DNA from: CAZKRU01 sp964555235
GTDB lineage: Bacteria > Verrucomicrobiota > Verrucomicrobiia > Methylacidiphilales > CAMAQI01
Assembly (NCBI GenBank): GCA_964555235.1
Contig: CAZKRU010000073.1
Span: 1 to 20,743 of the forward strand
DNA: 20,743 nucleotides
Reading direction: 5' to 3'
Shown: piece after piece, positions 6,662-14,685 of the stretch
Layout of the letters: the number at the start of each line of letters is the position of its first letter
Numbering within the stretch: the stretch's first letter is position 1
Program-made: the position numbers and the translations under genes
The notes under the pieces: generated by a model
What the model saw: only the letters and a program-made list of their open reading frames with translations
What the model was told of the DNA's origin: nothing
Databases searched by the model: none

Positions 6662-9600
6662 TGACGCTCCAAAAATTAATCGAAGCCAAACGACCGTTCC
6701 GCAAGGGAATGGCGCTGATCATTACCCTCTTCACGGTAGTCCTTCTGACCCTTTTGGTCATGGTCTTTTTCTCCAAGGCAATGATCAATCGGCAGATCTC
6801 CTTTTCAAGCGCAAACCTGGCCAAAACCGAAATGCTGGCACAAGCCGCCTTGGAAACGGTCATCGGTGAATTACGTCAGGAAATCGTCGAAAACTCAGTC
6901 GCTGTGGACAATATCAGCACCGCCTCGCCCGTGTATCAGCCCTCGACTCCCGCCAAAGCATTTCCTTCGAAACTCGGAACCGTCACTCCAGACACCATGG
7001 GAAAAGAGACCCTCGTGAAAGTCTCCGCCAAGGAGATTGGGATTCATGCAAAAAGCACCGTTGTCGCTTCTCCCATTCCACTCGATACCGAAAGCCTCAA
7101 CGGTCGCGCGGTCTCCTCCAAACGCTGGTTCGGAAGCAAGGGGCCGCAGTTGGGATCTCAATCGACCCTGCCGACCTGGCTCTACATGACCCGCTCGAAT
7201 GGCGTGAAAAACCCACCCATTGCCGACGCCAAGCAATCAACCGGCAAGGACTACGTCATCGGACGATTCGGCTATTCCATCTATGATGTCTCCGGGCGAT
7301 TTGACGTGAATGTCGCCGGATATCCAACGTCCGCAACCAATGTGATCGGCGCAAAATCCTCCCAAGCTTACGCAGATCTCTCGGTTTTAAGAACCGTGAA
7401 TAGTTCGATTGACGAAAAAGCCGTTGATGATTTTATCACCTGGCGCAATGGGACCACCGACACCGCCACGGGAACCAACTATCAGGCACACGTCAGCGAA
7501 TACTCCTCCAAGTACGGATTCCTTCAGGTCAAAGATTCCCACAATGTCCTTCTCTCCCGGGGCGAAATGCTCCGCGCGATGAAGGAAAAACTGGTTCCAA
7601 ACACCCCGGAATATTTCACTCATTTTTCAAGGGAAGTGAACGCCCCCTCGTGGCGCCCGAATACGAACTCCACCTTCATGACGAATTATGTCGGCGGAGC
7701 AGGAACCACACCGGTGAATTATTTAAGCGACGCCAACAAAGATGAATCCGCGAACCGCTTTGCAACGGGAGTTCGCCACACCACAGCCACAACCGTCACC
7801 CACTACAACGACGATGGAACCTCTGACAGCTACCGGGTCAAACCGGGCGATCCCGTCATGCAACATCGCTTCTCCCTCGCCAAACTCGCCTGGCTCGAAC
7901 ACGCAGGCGCGAAATCCGGAATTTCCGCTGCGGCCATTCGCGCCTGCTTTGGACTGGAATGGAAATCACCGACCGTCAACCAACCGTATTACTATTGGGA
8001 ATACGTCGAAGTCACGGCTTCACCAAAAAGCATTAAAACCCTCGCACAAGTCGCCACCGAAGGACGGGAACCGAATTTCTTTGAACTCTTGAATGCAGGG
8101 ATTTTGAGTGGGTCGCTTGCCAAAAGTCCTGGCGCCATCCAAAACCCACTCCCACAACCGAACGTCAGCGTCGTTGGTCCGGGCGGACAATATTTTGAAG
8201 ATTATGGAGCGGAACCGAGCTTACATGTGATGCAAATTGGAGCGAACATCATCGACCAATCTGATGTCGATAGTTATCCCACAGCAATTTATTTCCCAGC
8301 CTTTGCAACCGGAGCACAGAAATATGAATTTTATAATACGGCCTTCGGAATTGAAAACCTTCCTTTTTTACATCGCATCTACCTGATCGCTTTTGAAGAT
8401 ACCAACGCCCCCCCTGAAACGGCGTGGGGAACTGCAACGAACTGGAAGTTTTACATGCAGCCGGAAATATGGAATCCCCACCAAAGCTTACCGACAACCG
8501 CAACGGGCGCCAAGCCAACTCATTTACGATTACGTGCGTATGGAGGAGTGCAAGGAGATTTCAATAACGCTCAACTCACCAGTAAGGGATGCGTCGGATC
8601 TGTGATTGATTACGACAGTAATCCCTCCTACCGAGATCTCTATTTTTCGGATGCGAATGCGGGATTGAGCACCTCAAATTTTTATTCCAAGCCAACACTT
8701 TTATTGGCAACGATGGCGGATGCGAGCGTTGCCACAACGGATCCCGTCAACCTTTGTACAGCAGCTCTTTTGGGAGTTGCATTCGGCGGTAGCACCTCGG
8801 TTCCTGCCCCCTATGATCACCTCAATTTTGCGGCGATTTATGCAGGTTCTTCCTCATGGCCTAAAAACCTGGCCCAAACCCCTTGGAGCAATGCTCTTCC
8901 TTCGATGAATCCTCAGCTTTCACCAAATTTTAGATTAACTCTTGCACTCGAATATTGGGACGGAAATCGTTGGACACCCTATACTTTCATGTCCCGAATT
9001 GGAATCTTGTTACGCAATAATTCCACATGCCCACAGGTTGATATGGCACTCCAAAATGGCACCTTGCAAACCGCCGGCTGGACTTGGAACCATGCATCTG
9101 ATCCCCGCACAGATCGGCTATCGATCTCCGTGACAAGGACGAACGGGGGAAATATTGGCTCTAACTTCTTATATCCCGAGCAATCCGTTGATTCCGATTT
9201 TAATGCAGCAAAAGGCTTCAGTAAACAAGTTGCAATGGAGGACTACTATCCACGCACTACTGACGGATTTTACTACCAAACCACCCCAGCAAGCACCAGC
9301 AGTATGAGCGGAAAAATGGGAATGCCGATGTGGATGATGAATTTAATCACCAACCCTGATGCAGCCAATAATGCAGGATCAACCTACAACTCCTATTACA
9401 TGGATCCCGATGGGGTCGTCCGTCCCGGAGACGGAGTTCGCAGGAAAGCAAGCACCGGAGAAGGGTGTTATTTGTATCACTCCACCAGCCAACCCACAAC
9501 GACGGATCAGCGGCGTCCCGTGATTCTGAATCGATCATTCCGTTCCGTTGGCGAACTCGGCTATGCCTTTCGAGATCTGCCGGGAAAGAATCTCGACCTC

Positions 9601-10140
9601 TGGTCGACCTCCAGCGCCGATGCAGCCTTACTTGATTTTTTCAGTGTGAATGACGGACCGAATGTCGTTGCAGGAAAGATCAATCCGAACTCAAGTAACT
9701 CCCTTATTCTTCAATCATTGCTTTCAAGCGCAACCAAAACCGAGTATCCGGCAACCACAACGATCAGCACCACCGAAGCTAACACGATAGCAACCCAAAT
9801 TATGAACGGCCTAGCCGACAAGTCGCTCTTGCCGATTGCGAGCCGAACAGATCTCGTTCTTTCATTGAGTGACAGAATCAACGCCGCATTCACGCAAGAT
9901 TCTGACAAAAAAAACAAGGCATTGGCAGAAGCCCCCACGCGTGCACTCTCTGAAAATTTAAACACCGGAACCTGGAATCTCCTCATCGATCTGGTCGCTC
10001 AAACGGGACGATTTCCGGAGTCGGCCTCGGGCCTCCATCAATTTCTCGTTGAAGGAGAAAAACGGTATTGGCTTCACCTCGCCATCGATCGACAGACCGC
10101 CAAAGTTGTCTCACAGCAGTTGGAACCCGTTTATGAATAA
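6658..10140 (+). CDS. Verru_Chthon cassette protein A; giant GspK-like pseudopilin
   Basis: A 1160-residue protein closing the cassette. It starts at an ATG overlapping the stop of C, with GGGAG 9 nt upstream. A short leader ends RKG (Gly17), then MALIITLFTVVLLTLLVMVFF, a prepilin-type helix. Position +5 is Ile, not Glu, which is the hallmark of the tip pseudopilin GspK. The segment YDVSGRFDVNVAGYP (about 209-223), followed by VDDFITWRNG, recalls the GspK region that reads D-x-x-G-x-[FIL]-x-[LV]-N and then a length-counting helix. GspK is normally about 300 residues. Here a long Thr/Ser/Asn/Pro-rich, beta-type, probably exported region fills most of residues 280-1080. The family is known by name only; its function is undescribed. 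The stop overlaps the next gene by 8 bp. Confidence 0.9.
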   Translation: MMTLQKLIEAKRPFRKGMALIITLFTVVLLTLLVMVFFSKAMINRQISFSSANLAKTEMLAQAALETVIGELRQEIVENSVAVDNISTASPVYQPSTPAKAFPSKLGTVTPDTMGKETLVKVSAKEIGIHAKSTVVASPIPLDTESLNGRAVSSKRWFGSKGPQLGSQSTLPTWLYMTRSNGVKNPPIADAKQSTGKDYVIGRFGYSIYDVSGRFDVNVAGYPTSATNVIGAKSSQAYADLSVLRTVNSSIDEKAVDDFITWRNGTTDTATGTNYQAHVSEYSSKYGFLQVKDSHNVLLSRGEMLRAMKEKLVPNTPEYFTHFSREVNAPSWRPNTNSTFMTNYVGGAGTTPVNYLSDANKDESANRFATGVRHTTATTVTHYNDDGTSDSYRVKPGDPVMQHRFSLAKLAWLEHAGAKSGISAAAIRACFGLEWKSPTVNQPYYYWEYVEVTASPKSIKTLAQVATEGREPNFFELLNAGILSGSLAKSPGAIQNPLPQPNVSVVGPGGQYFEDYGAEPSLHVMQIGANIIDQSDVDSYPTAIYFPAFATGAQKYEFYNTAFGIENLPFLHRIYLIAFEDTNAPPETAWGTATNWKFYMQPEIWNPHQSLPTTATGAKPTHLRLRAYGGVQGDFNNAQLTSKGCVGSVIDYDSNPSYRDLYFSDANAGLSTSNFYSKPTLLLATMADASVATTDPVNLCTAALLGVAFGGSTSVPAPYDHLNFAAIYAGSSSWPKNLAQTPWSNALPSMNPQLSPNFRLTLALEYWDGNRWTPYTFMSRIGILLRNNSTCPQVDMALQNGTLQTAGWTWNHASDPRTDRLSISVTRTNGGNIGSNFLYPEQSVDSDFNAAKGFSKQVAMEDYYPRTTDGFYYQTTPASTSSMSGKMGMPMWMMNLITNPDAANNAGSTYNSYYMDPDGVVRPGDGVRRKASTGEGCYLYHSTSQPTTTDQRRPVILNRSFRSVGELGYAFRDLPGKNLDLWSTSSADAALLDFFSVNDGPNVVAGKINPNSSNSLILQSLLSSATKTEYPATTTISTTEANTIATQIMNGLADKSLLPIASRTDLVLSLSDRINAAFTQDSDKKNKALAEAPTRALSENLNTGTWNLLIDLVAQTGRFPESASGLHQFLVEGEKRYWLHLAIDRQTAKVVSQQLEPVYE

Positions 10141-10828
10141 AAGACTCAACGCAATCGGATTCGCGCTCATCGCCTGGGGTAGAATCGCACCATTACAAGC
10201 CGAACCGCTGGCACGATTGCCAGAAGGAAATATAAGCTATCAGATTGAAATCACCTCGAAACCGACCCCGACGATTCCTGAAAAAGAAAAACCAGATTCA
10301 GCGGGAACTGCACCTGAAGCGATCCTGATGACTCGCGCCAAAGTAAGCCGTTTTGAAAAGACCGTTCGTTATCAGTTAACTTGGTCGAACAAAAAATCGA
10401 CTGAGATCTGGGAACTTCCAGAGGAGGGAATCTCAATCAATCAAAATATCCGGTCCGGACAGGTTTATGTGGATCGGGGGGGGCTACGACGCCTCCCCCC
10501 TTTAGCGCAATTAGATGATAAAGCCCTCTCATGGATTAACCCCAAAAACCAACAAGAAAAGGGTGAAACAATTTATGGGAAAAAATGTCTTTTTTTTAAA
10601 GATCAAGTGACTGTTTATGTCGGTGGAGGAAATGCCCCCGAGACCGCTATTTACTCTGCGTGGATTGATCCGGAAACCCGTCTTCCTGTTGCCTTGGACG
10701 ATGGTGACGCGCGCTATAAATTTATCTTTGGAGATGCCGCTCCGACAACTCCATTGGTCATGCCGCCCGCATTCCAAGCAGAGTTAGATCGCTATCGAGC
10801 GATCATGACAAAGCCCAAACGTTTATAG
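10133..10828 (+). CDS. Exported protein of unknown function, cassette-linked
   Basis: A 231-residue protein with a signal peptide (MNKRLNAIGFALIAWGRIAPLQA, likely cut before EP). The ATG at 10133 lies inside the end of cassette gene A, with GGA about 8 nt upstream. The frame is open further up, but only this start gives a signal peptide. The middle is beta-rich. The C-terminal part (AWIDPETRLPVALDDGDARY, then a hydrophobic FIFG strand and P-rich VMPPAF) recalls the LolA-like fold of periplasmic lipid carriers, a weak guess. It contains runs of eight G (10476-10483) and eight T (10590-10597) that do not break the frame. It lies 19 bp before the first sulfatase and links it to the pseudopilins. 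It could be a periplasmic partner of the cassette. Confidence 0.8.
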   Translation: MNKRLNAIGFALIAWGRIAPLQAEPLARLPEGNISYQIEITSKPTPTIPEKEKPDSAGTAPEAILMTRAKVSRFEKTVRYQLTWSNKKSTEIWELPEEGISINQNIRSGQVYVDRGGLRRLPPLAQLDDKALSWINPKNQQEKGETIYGKKCLFFKDQVTVYVGGGNAPETAIYSAWIDPETRLPVALDDGDARYKFIFGDAAPTTPLVMPPAFQAELDRYRAIMTKPKRL

Positions 10829-10847
10829 AATCCCAGAAACTCCCGCA

Positions 10848-12368
10848 ATGCCTTCATCCCAATCTCCCAATATTCTGATTCTTTTTACCGATCAACACCA
10901 GGCCGCCGTGCTTGGTGCGGAAAAACATCCGGATGTTCAAACGCCGAATCTGGATCGTCTGGCAGCGTGTGGAGTTCGCTTTACCAGGGCTTATTGTCAG
11001 GATGCCATCTGCGCCCCAAGCCGCAACTCGCTCTTCTCCGGACTCTATCCCCGGACGCTCGGGTGTCGCGGCAATCTTGACCGGAGTTCCGTGATGGATG
11101 AAGTCGTCCCCCTCCCCGATGCTTTTCGTCAGGCCGGATATCGAACGGCGGCCTTTGGAAAACGGCATCTTCACGCGGGCTGCGATACCGGATGGGAAAT
11201 TCGTCACAGTCACTTCATTCACGAGAGCGAGGGTGAAAGTTATCCCGACTGGATTGAGAAAGAGGGCTTTTCCAAAGAACTCGATCACGATTGGGCTGCC
11301 GAGTGGGGTCGCGGGATGGAGGGAACACCACGTCAAACGCAGGAGATGCCGTTCTCCATCTTTGCGGTCCGCGAGTCCCAACTCCCCGAGACGATGACGA
11401 TGGAGGCATGGACGAAACAAAAGACGGTTCAATTTATTCACGAGCAAAAAAAATCCGAGCAGCCATTCCTCTGCTTCGCCTCTTTTTATCGTCCTCATCA
11501 ACCGTACACCCCGCTTCCGCGCTACTACCAACGGTTTGACCGAAGTCATTGGGGAAAAGGACGACTCGCCTCCGATGGAATCGCGATGCCCGCCACCCTG
11601 CGACAACCGTTCGAAGAACTTCCTCCGATGCTGCAAGAACAACATTGCGGGAAAAATCGCGTCTGGCGCATTGATCTCGCCCGTCAGGATGAACAGATCT
11701 ATCGCGACTATCTCGCCGCCTATTATGCCTTGGTTGAGGAAATTGATGATCACGTCGGAGAGATCCTCAAAGCGTTGGAAGCGACCGGGCAATTGGAAAA
11801 TACGATCATCGTTTATACCTCGGATCATGGCGATTTCGTTGGAGCCCACGGAATGGTCGAAAAATGTGCTCCGGGCCATAATGTTTATGAAGAGACCCTG
11901 CGCGTTCCGATGATAATCTCCTGGCCTGGAAAAATTTTAGCAGGTCGCGTCTCGGAAGAGTTGGTCCAACTCGTCGATCTCTATCCAACCTTGCTCGCAC
12001 TCTCCGGCGTCCCAGCCGCCCCAGCCAAACATCCGCTGCAAGGGAAGTCGTTGGCGTCGCATCTCATCCAAGGCACCCCGGTCGGAAGAATGTATCTGGT
12101 TTCAGAAAACTGGTCTCAGTCGACGGTCATTACCGATCGCTATAAATTAGGCGTCTGGATGAAGCCGGAAAATTCGAACTATACCGATTACCGTTCCTTT
12201 GGAGATCAACTCTTTGACCAACAAAAAGACCCCGGCGAAGTTTGCAATCTTGCCAAACATCTGGACTCTGAGATCATCGAGCAGAAGCTCCGCTCTTATC
12301 TGGACGAATGGATTACTCAAATTCCACGAACTGAAAGCACTTTACCTCCTCAAACGCTTTCCGCATAA
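10848..12368 (+). CDS. Type I (formylglycine) sulfatase with CAPSR motif
   Basis: A 506-residue alkaline-phosphatase-superfamily sulfatase that would hydrolyse a sulfate ester. Cys55 in CAPSR is the residue converted to formylglycine by a separate maturation enzyme. Metal-ligand positions are Asp15-Gln16 (FTDQH) and Asp326-His327 (YTSDHGD). Active-site Lys105/His107 (GKRHLH) and His217 (YRPHQP) are also visible. Length is normal and the domain looks complete. No signal peptide is apparent: the protein begins MPSSQSPNILILFTDQ, and ILILF is the first core strand. It is therefore predicted to be cytoplasmic unless the start is misread. No Shine-Dalgarno sequence is seen before the ATG. It is the sixth gene of the plus-strand run, 14 bp before a second sulfatase. 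The substrate is unknown; a sulfated glycan fragment is plausible. Confidence 0.93.
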   Translation: MPSSQSPNILILFTDQHQAAVLGAEKHPDVQTPNLDRLAACGVRFTRAYCQDAICAPSRNSLFSGLYPRTLGCRGNLDRSSVMDEVVPLPDAFRQAGYRTAAFGKRHLHAGCDTGWEIRHSHFIHESEGESYPDWIEKEGFSKELDHDWAAEWGRGMEGTPRQTQEMPFSIFAVRESQLPETMTMEAWTKQKTVQFIHEQKKSEQPFLCFASFYRPHQPYTPLPRYYQRFDRSHWGKGRLASDGIAMPATLRQPFEELPPMLQEQHCGKNRVWRIDLARQDEQIYRDYLAAYYALVEEIDDHVGEILKALEATGQLENTIIVYTSDHGDFVGAHGMVEKCAPGHNVYEETLRVPMIISWPGKILAGRVSEELVQLVDLYPTLLALSGVPAAPAKHPLQGKSLASHLIQGTPVGRMYLVSENWSQSTVITDRYKLGVWMKPENSNYTDYRSFGDQLFDQQKDPGEVCNLAKHLDSEIIEQKLRSYLDEWITQIPRTESTLPPQTLSA

Positions 12369-12382
12369 CCCCACCCATCCCC

Positions 12383-13690
12383 ATGCAAGATAAGCCAAAC
12401 ATCATCGTTTTCTTCACCGATCAACAGCGCTGGGACTGTTCCGGGCTTCACGGAAATCCTCTCGATCTCATGCCGAACTTTGATCGAATGGCGCGACTCG
12501 GTACCCACATCGCAAACTCATTTACCTGTCAGCCGGTCTGTGGTCCCGCCCGCTCCTGTCTCCAGACCGGACAGTACGCAACAACGACCGGCTGCTGGCG
12601 CAATGGAATTCCTCTCAAAACAACTGCACCCACTTTGGCTCAGTGTTTCAATCAAGCCGGGTATCAGACCGGCTATATCGGCAAATGGCACTTGGGCGAC
12701 GACGAAAGCCATGGGCCGGTTCGCGAGGAGCAGCGCGCCGGATATCAGGAGTGGCTCGCGAGTAATATCCTCGAATTCACCTCCGACGCCTACGATCTCA
12801 ATCTTTACGATAACGCAGGTCAGGAACACAAACTTCCCGGCTATCGAGTGGATGCCGAAACAGATGCCATCATTCGCTTTATCGACAAGCATCAGAAGAA
12901 ACCATTTTTTCTTTTCAGCTCATTCATTGAACCGCACCACCAAAACTCGCGTGACGATTATCCAGCCCCGGTCGGTTACGAGGAAAAATATCGAGGAAAA
13001 TGGATCCCTCCCGATCTTGCGGAACTCGTCGGAAGTACGCATCGCCACATTGCCGGTTATTATGGAATGGTGAAACGCCTCGATGAAGCGCTCGGCCGTA
13101 TTCTCGACACCCTCAAGAGTCTTGACCTTGATCAAAAGACGATTGTTCTCTTTACCTCCGATCACGGTTGCCATTTCAAAACCCGCAATGGCGAATACAA
13201 ACGCTCCTGTCACGACTCTTCGATCCGGGTTCCCACGGCTTTCGCCGGCCCCGGATTCCAAGGCGGCGGACATCTTCAGGAACTTGTCAGTCTGGTCGAT
13301 CTTCCGCCGACCTTGCTTGATGCCGCCGGATTGGAGGTTCCCAAAACGATGCAAGGCCACTCCATTCTCCCCTTATTGCGAGGCAAGGCCGCGGATTGGC
13401 AGAAGGAAGTCTTTATTCAAATCAGTGAGAGCCTCGTCGGCCGCGCAATCCGCACTCAAAAATGGAAATATGGCGTCACCGCTCCCGATCAAAATCCGTG
13501 GGAGGTTTCAACCTCCGACCGCTATCTCGAAACCGAACTCTACAATCTCGAATCGGACCCCTACGAACTCAACAACCTCGTCGGAAAACCGCGGTATCGC
13601 GAAATCGCCGACCGATTAAAAGAACGTCTTCTCATTCGAATCCAGGAAGTCGGAGAAGCAAAACCGACCATCCTGAACAACTCGTTATAA
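12383..13690 (+). CDS. Type I (formylglycine) sulfatase with CGPAR motif
   Basis: A 435-residue sulfatase. The modified-cysteine motif is CGPAR (Cys53), the Ala variant of C-x-P-S-R, so the same formylglycine chemistry is expected. Other active-site residues are Asp13-Gln14 (FTDQQ), Lys101/His103 (GKWHLG), His185 (EPHHQ) and Asp260-His261 (FTSDHG). It differs clearly from its neighbour in length and sequence, so the pair is more likely to act on different positions or sugars than to be a recent duplication. No signal peptide is visible (MQDKPNIIVFFTDQQ), and the leader before the ATG is C-rich without a Shine-Dalgarno sequence. Its TAA ends at 13690 and the convergent AraC gene's stop begins at 13691, with no terminator between them. 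Confidence 0.93.
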   Translation: MQDKPNIIVFFTDQQRWDCSGLHGNPLDLMPNFDRMARLGTHIANSFTCQPVCGPARSCLQTGQYATTTGCWRNGIPLKTTAPTLAQCFNQAGYQTGYIGKWHLGDDESHGPVREEQRAGYQEWLASNILEFTSDAYDLNLYDNAGQEHKLPGYRVDAETDAIIRFIDKHQKKPFFLFSSFIEPHHQNSRDDYPAPVGYEEKYRGKWIPPDLAELVGSTHRHIAGYYGMVKRLDEALGRILDTLKSLDLDQKTIVLFTSDHGCHFKTRNGEYKRSCHDSSIRVPTAFAGPGFQGGGHLQELVSLVDLPPTLLDAAGLEVPKTMQGHSILPLLRGKAADWQKEVFIQISESLVGRAIRTQKWKYGVTAPDQNPWEVSTSDRYLETELYNLESDPYELNNLVGKPRYREIADRLKERLLIRIQEVGEAKPTILNNSL

Positions 13691-14596
13691 TCAACGTTTA
13701 TTTTTTTTAAAATCCGGTGCCGCTTTGCTTGGTTGCTTGACCTTTTCAGCGGTATGGGCTCTCTTTAATTCCTGCTGATATCGATAAGCAAGGGGACTGA
13801 CCCCGACCACCCGTCGAAATTGTTTGTTGAAATATTGTGGATCCGGTATCCCCGCTCGACGTCCAATCTCGGAAACTCGCAAATCACTTGTGATGAGTAA
13901 GTGACGCGCAAGCTCCACCCGGCGCAAAAGGAGGTAGCGCTGAAGTTTCATTCCGTAGCGTTTCGCAAAGAGTCTAGCGACATAATCCGCACTCAAGCCG
14001 ACTCCCTCAGCCAGATCTCCGACCAACATCGGCTTGGTCAAAGAACTCTCGATCGCCTGATTCAGCTTGAAGATCGATTCGTCCACCAGACTGCTCCGCC
14101 GCGGGCGCTGCCCTTCTTGATTTTGCAAGTGAAGCCAGAGAATCAATTCCTGAAGCAGGGATGACGCCGCGCAGCCTGCCAGAGAATCCGCCTCCTTCCC
14201 CGATTGCCGTGCATGATCGATAATTCGCCAAAACCGGTCCCGTGCCGCAGCGGTTTGAGATCCCAAGCGAAAGTGAAGCCGCAGCGGCAGCAGGCTTCCT
14301 CGGAAGCGCTTCTCCGGAGAGAGGAAATGAACGCAAAGATGCGAGCCGCCGGTTTGGAGCTCATACCGGGAAACCACCTTGCCAGGGGAAATCGTGATAT
14401 CGCCAGGCTGAAGAACGATTTTATTTTTTCCAATCCAGAGTTCCCCCACATAATCATGTAAATGCAACGCCACAGTCTCATGCAAATAAGCCTTGTTACA
14501 GTCCGGCGCAACCATGGGAAACGTTCCTGAATTTCGGACACTCAATTTCGGAAAATAGCGCATCGGCCAAAAATACTTTGAGGAAAAAGGGTTCAT
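13691..14596 (-). CDS. AraC-family transcriptional regulator
   Basis: A 301-residue regulator. The N-terminal half is a cupin-like ligand-binding domain (about 35-110; HLHDYVGELWIGKNKIVLQPGD is typical). The C-terminal about 100 residues carry the paired AraC helix-turn-helix motifs: LVGDLAEGVGLSADYVARLFAKRYG, then RVSEIGRRAGIPDPQYFNKQFRRVVGVSP. A basic tail ends KKNKR. The first ATG at 14596 lacks a clear ribosome site, and an in-frame Met12 is possible. It is divergent from the PhyH gene across about 60 bp that hold three similar 9-14-nt motifs at multiples of 22 bp, and it abuts the sulfatase operon at its other end. It probably controls PhyH, itself, or the neighbouring glycan genes in response to a sugar-like ligand. 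Confidence 0.93.
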   Translation of the reverse strand: MNPFSSKYFWPMRYFPKLSVRNSGTFPMVAPDCNKAYLHETVALHLHDYVGELWIGKNKIVLQPGDITISPGKVVSRYELQTGGSHLCVHFLSPEKRFRGSLLPLRLHFRLGSQTAAARDRFWRIIDHARQSGKEADSLAGCAASSLLQELILWLHLQNQEGQRPRRSSLVDESIFKLNQAIESSLTKPMLVGDLAEGVGLSADYVARLFAKRYGMKLQRYLLLRRVELARHLLITSDLRVSEIGRRAGIPDPQYFNKQFRRVVGVSPLAYRYQQELKRAHTAEKVKQPSKAAPDFKKNKR

Positions 14597-14605
14597 TGAT
14601 TTTTC

Positions 14606-14685
14606 CGTAAAATTACCACTATTTCTTCGTAATTACAATTGAAAGCATTGAAAGATATGAGATATGTTTTACGTATGATTACCAC
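14606..14685. promoter_or_regulatory. Candidate AraC-type operator array between divergent genes
   Basis: Three related sites lie in the same orientation: CGTAAAATTACCAC (14606), CGTAATTAC (14628) and CGTATGATTACCAC (14672). The offsets are 22 and 44 bp, or two and four helical turns. AraC-family proteins commonly bind direct repeats about 21 bp apart. The third site overlaps the likely start of the PhyH gene. This comes from inspection only. Confidence 0.45.

Noticed and set aside
10476..10597. G8 and T8 runs as a programmed frameshift or sequencing error in the cassette-linked exported protein
   Set aside because: The frame stays open across both runs with a plausible protein on either side, and no alternative frame continues a recognisable domain.
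10854..11879. 341-codon open frame on the minus strand opposite the first sulfatase
   Set aside because: It lies wholly within the sulfatase reading frame, shows no recognisable domain, and is a codon-bias shadow of a gene with a full set of active-site motifs.
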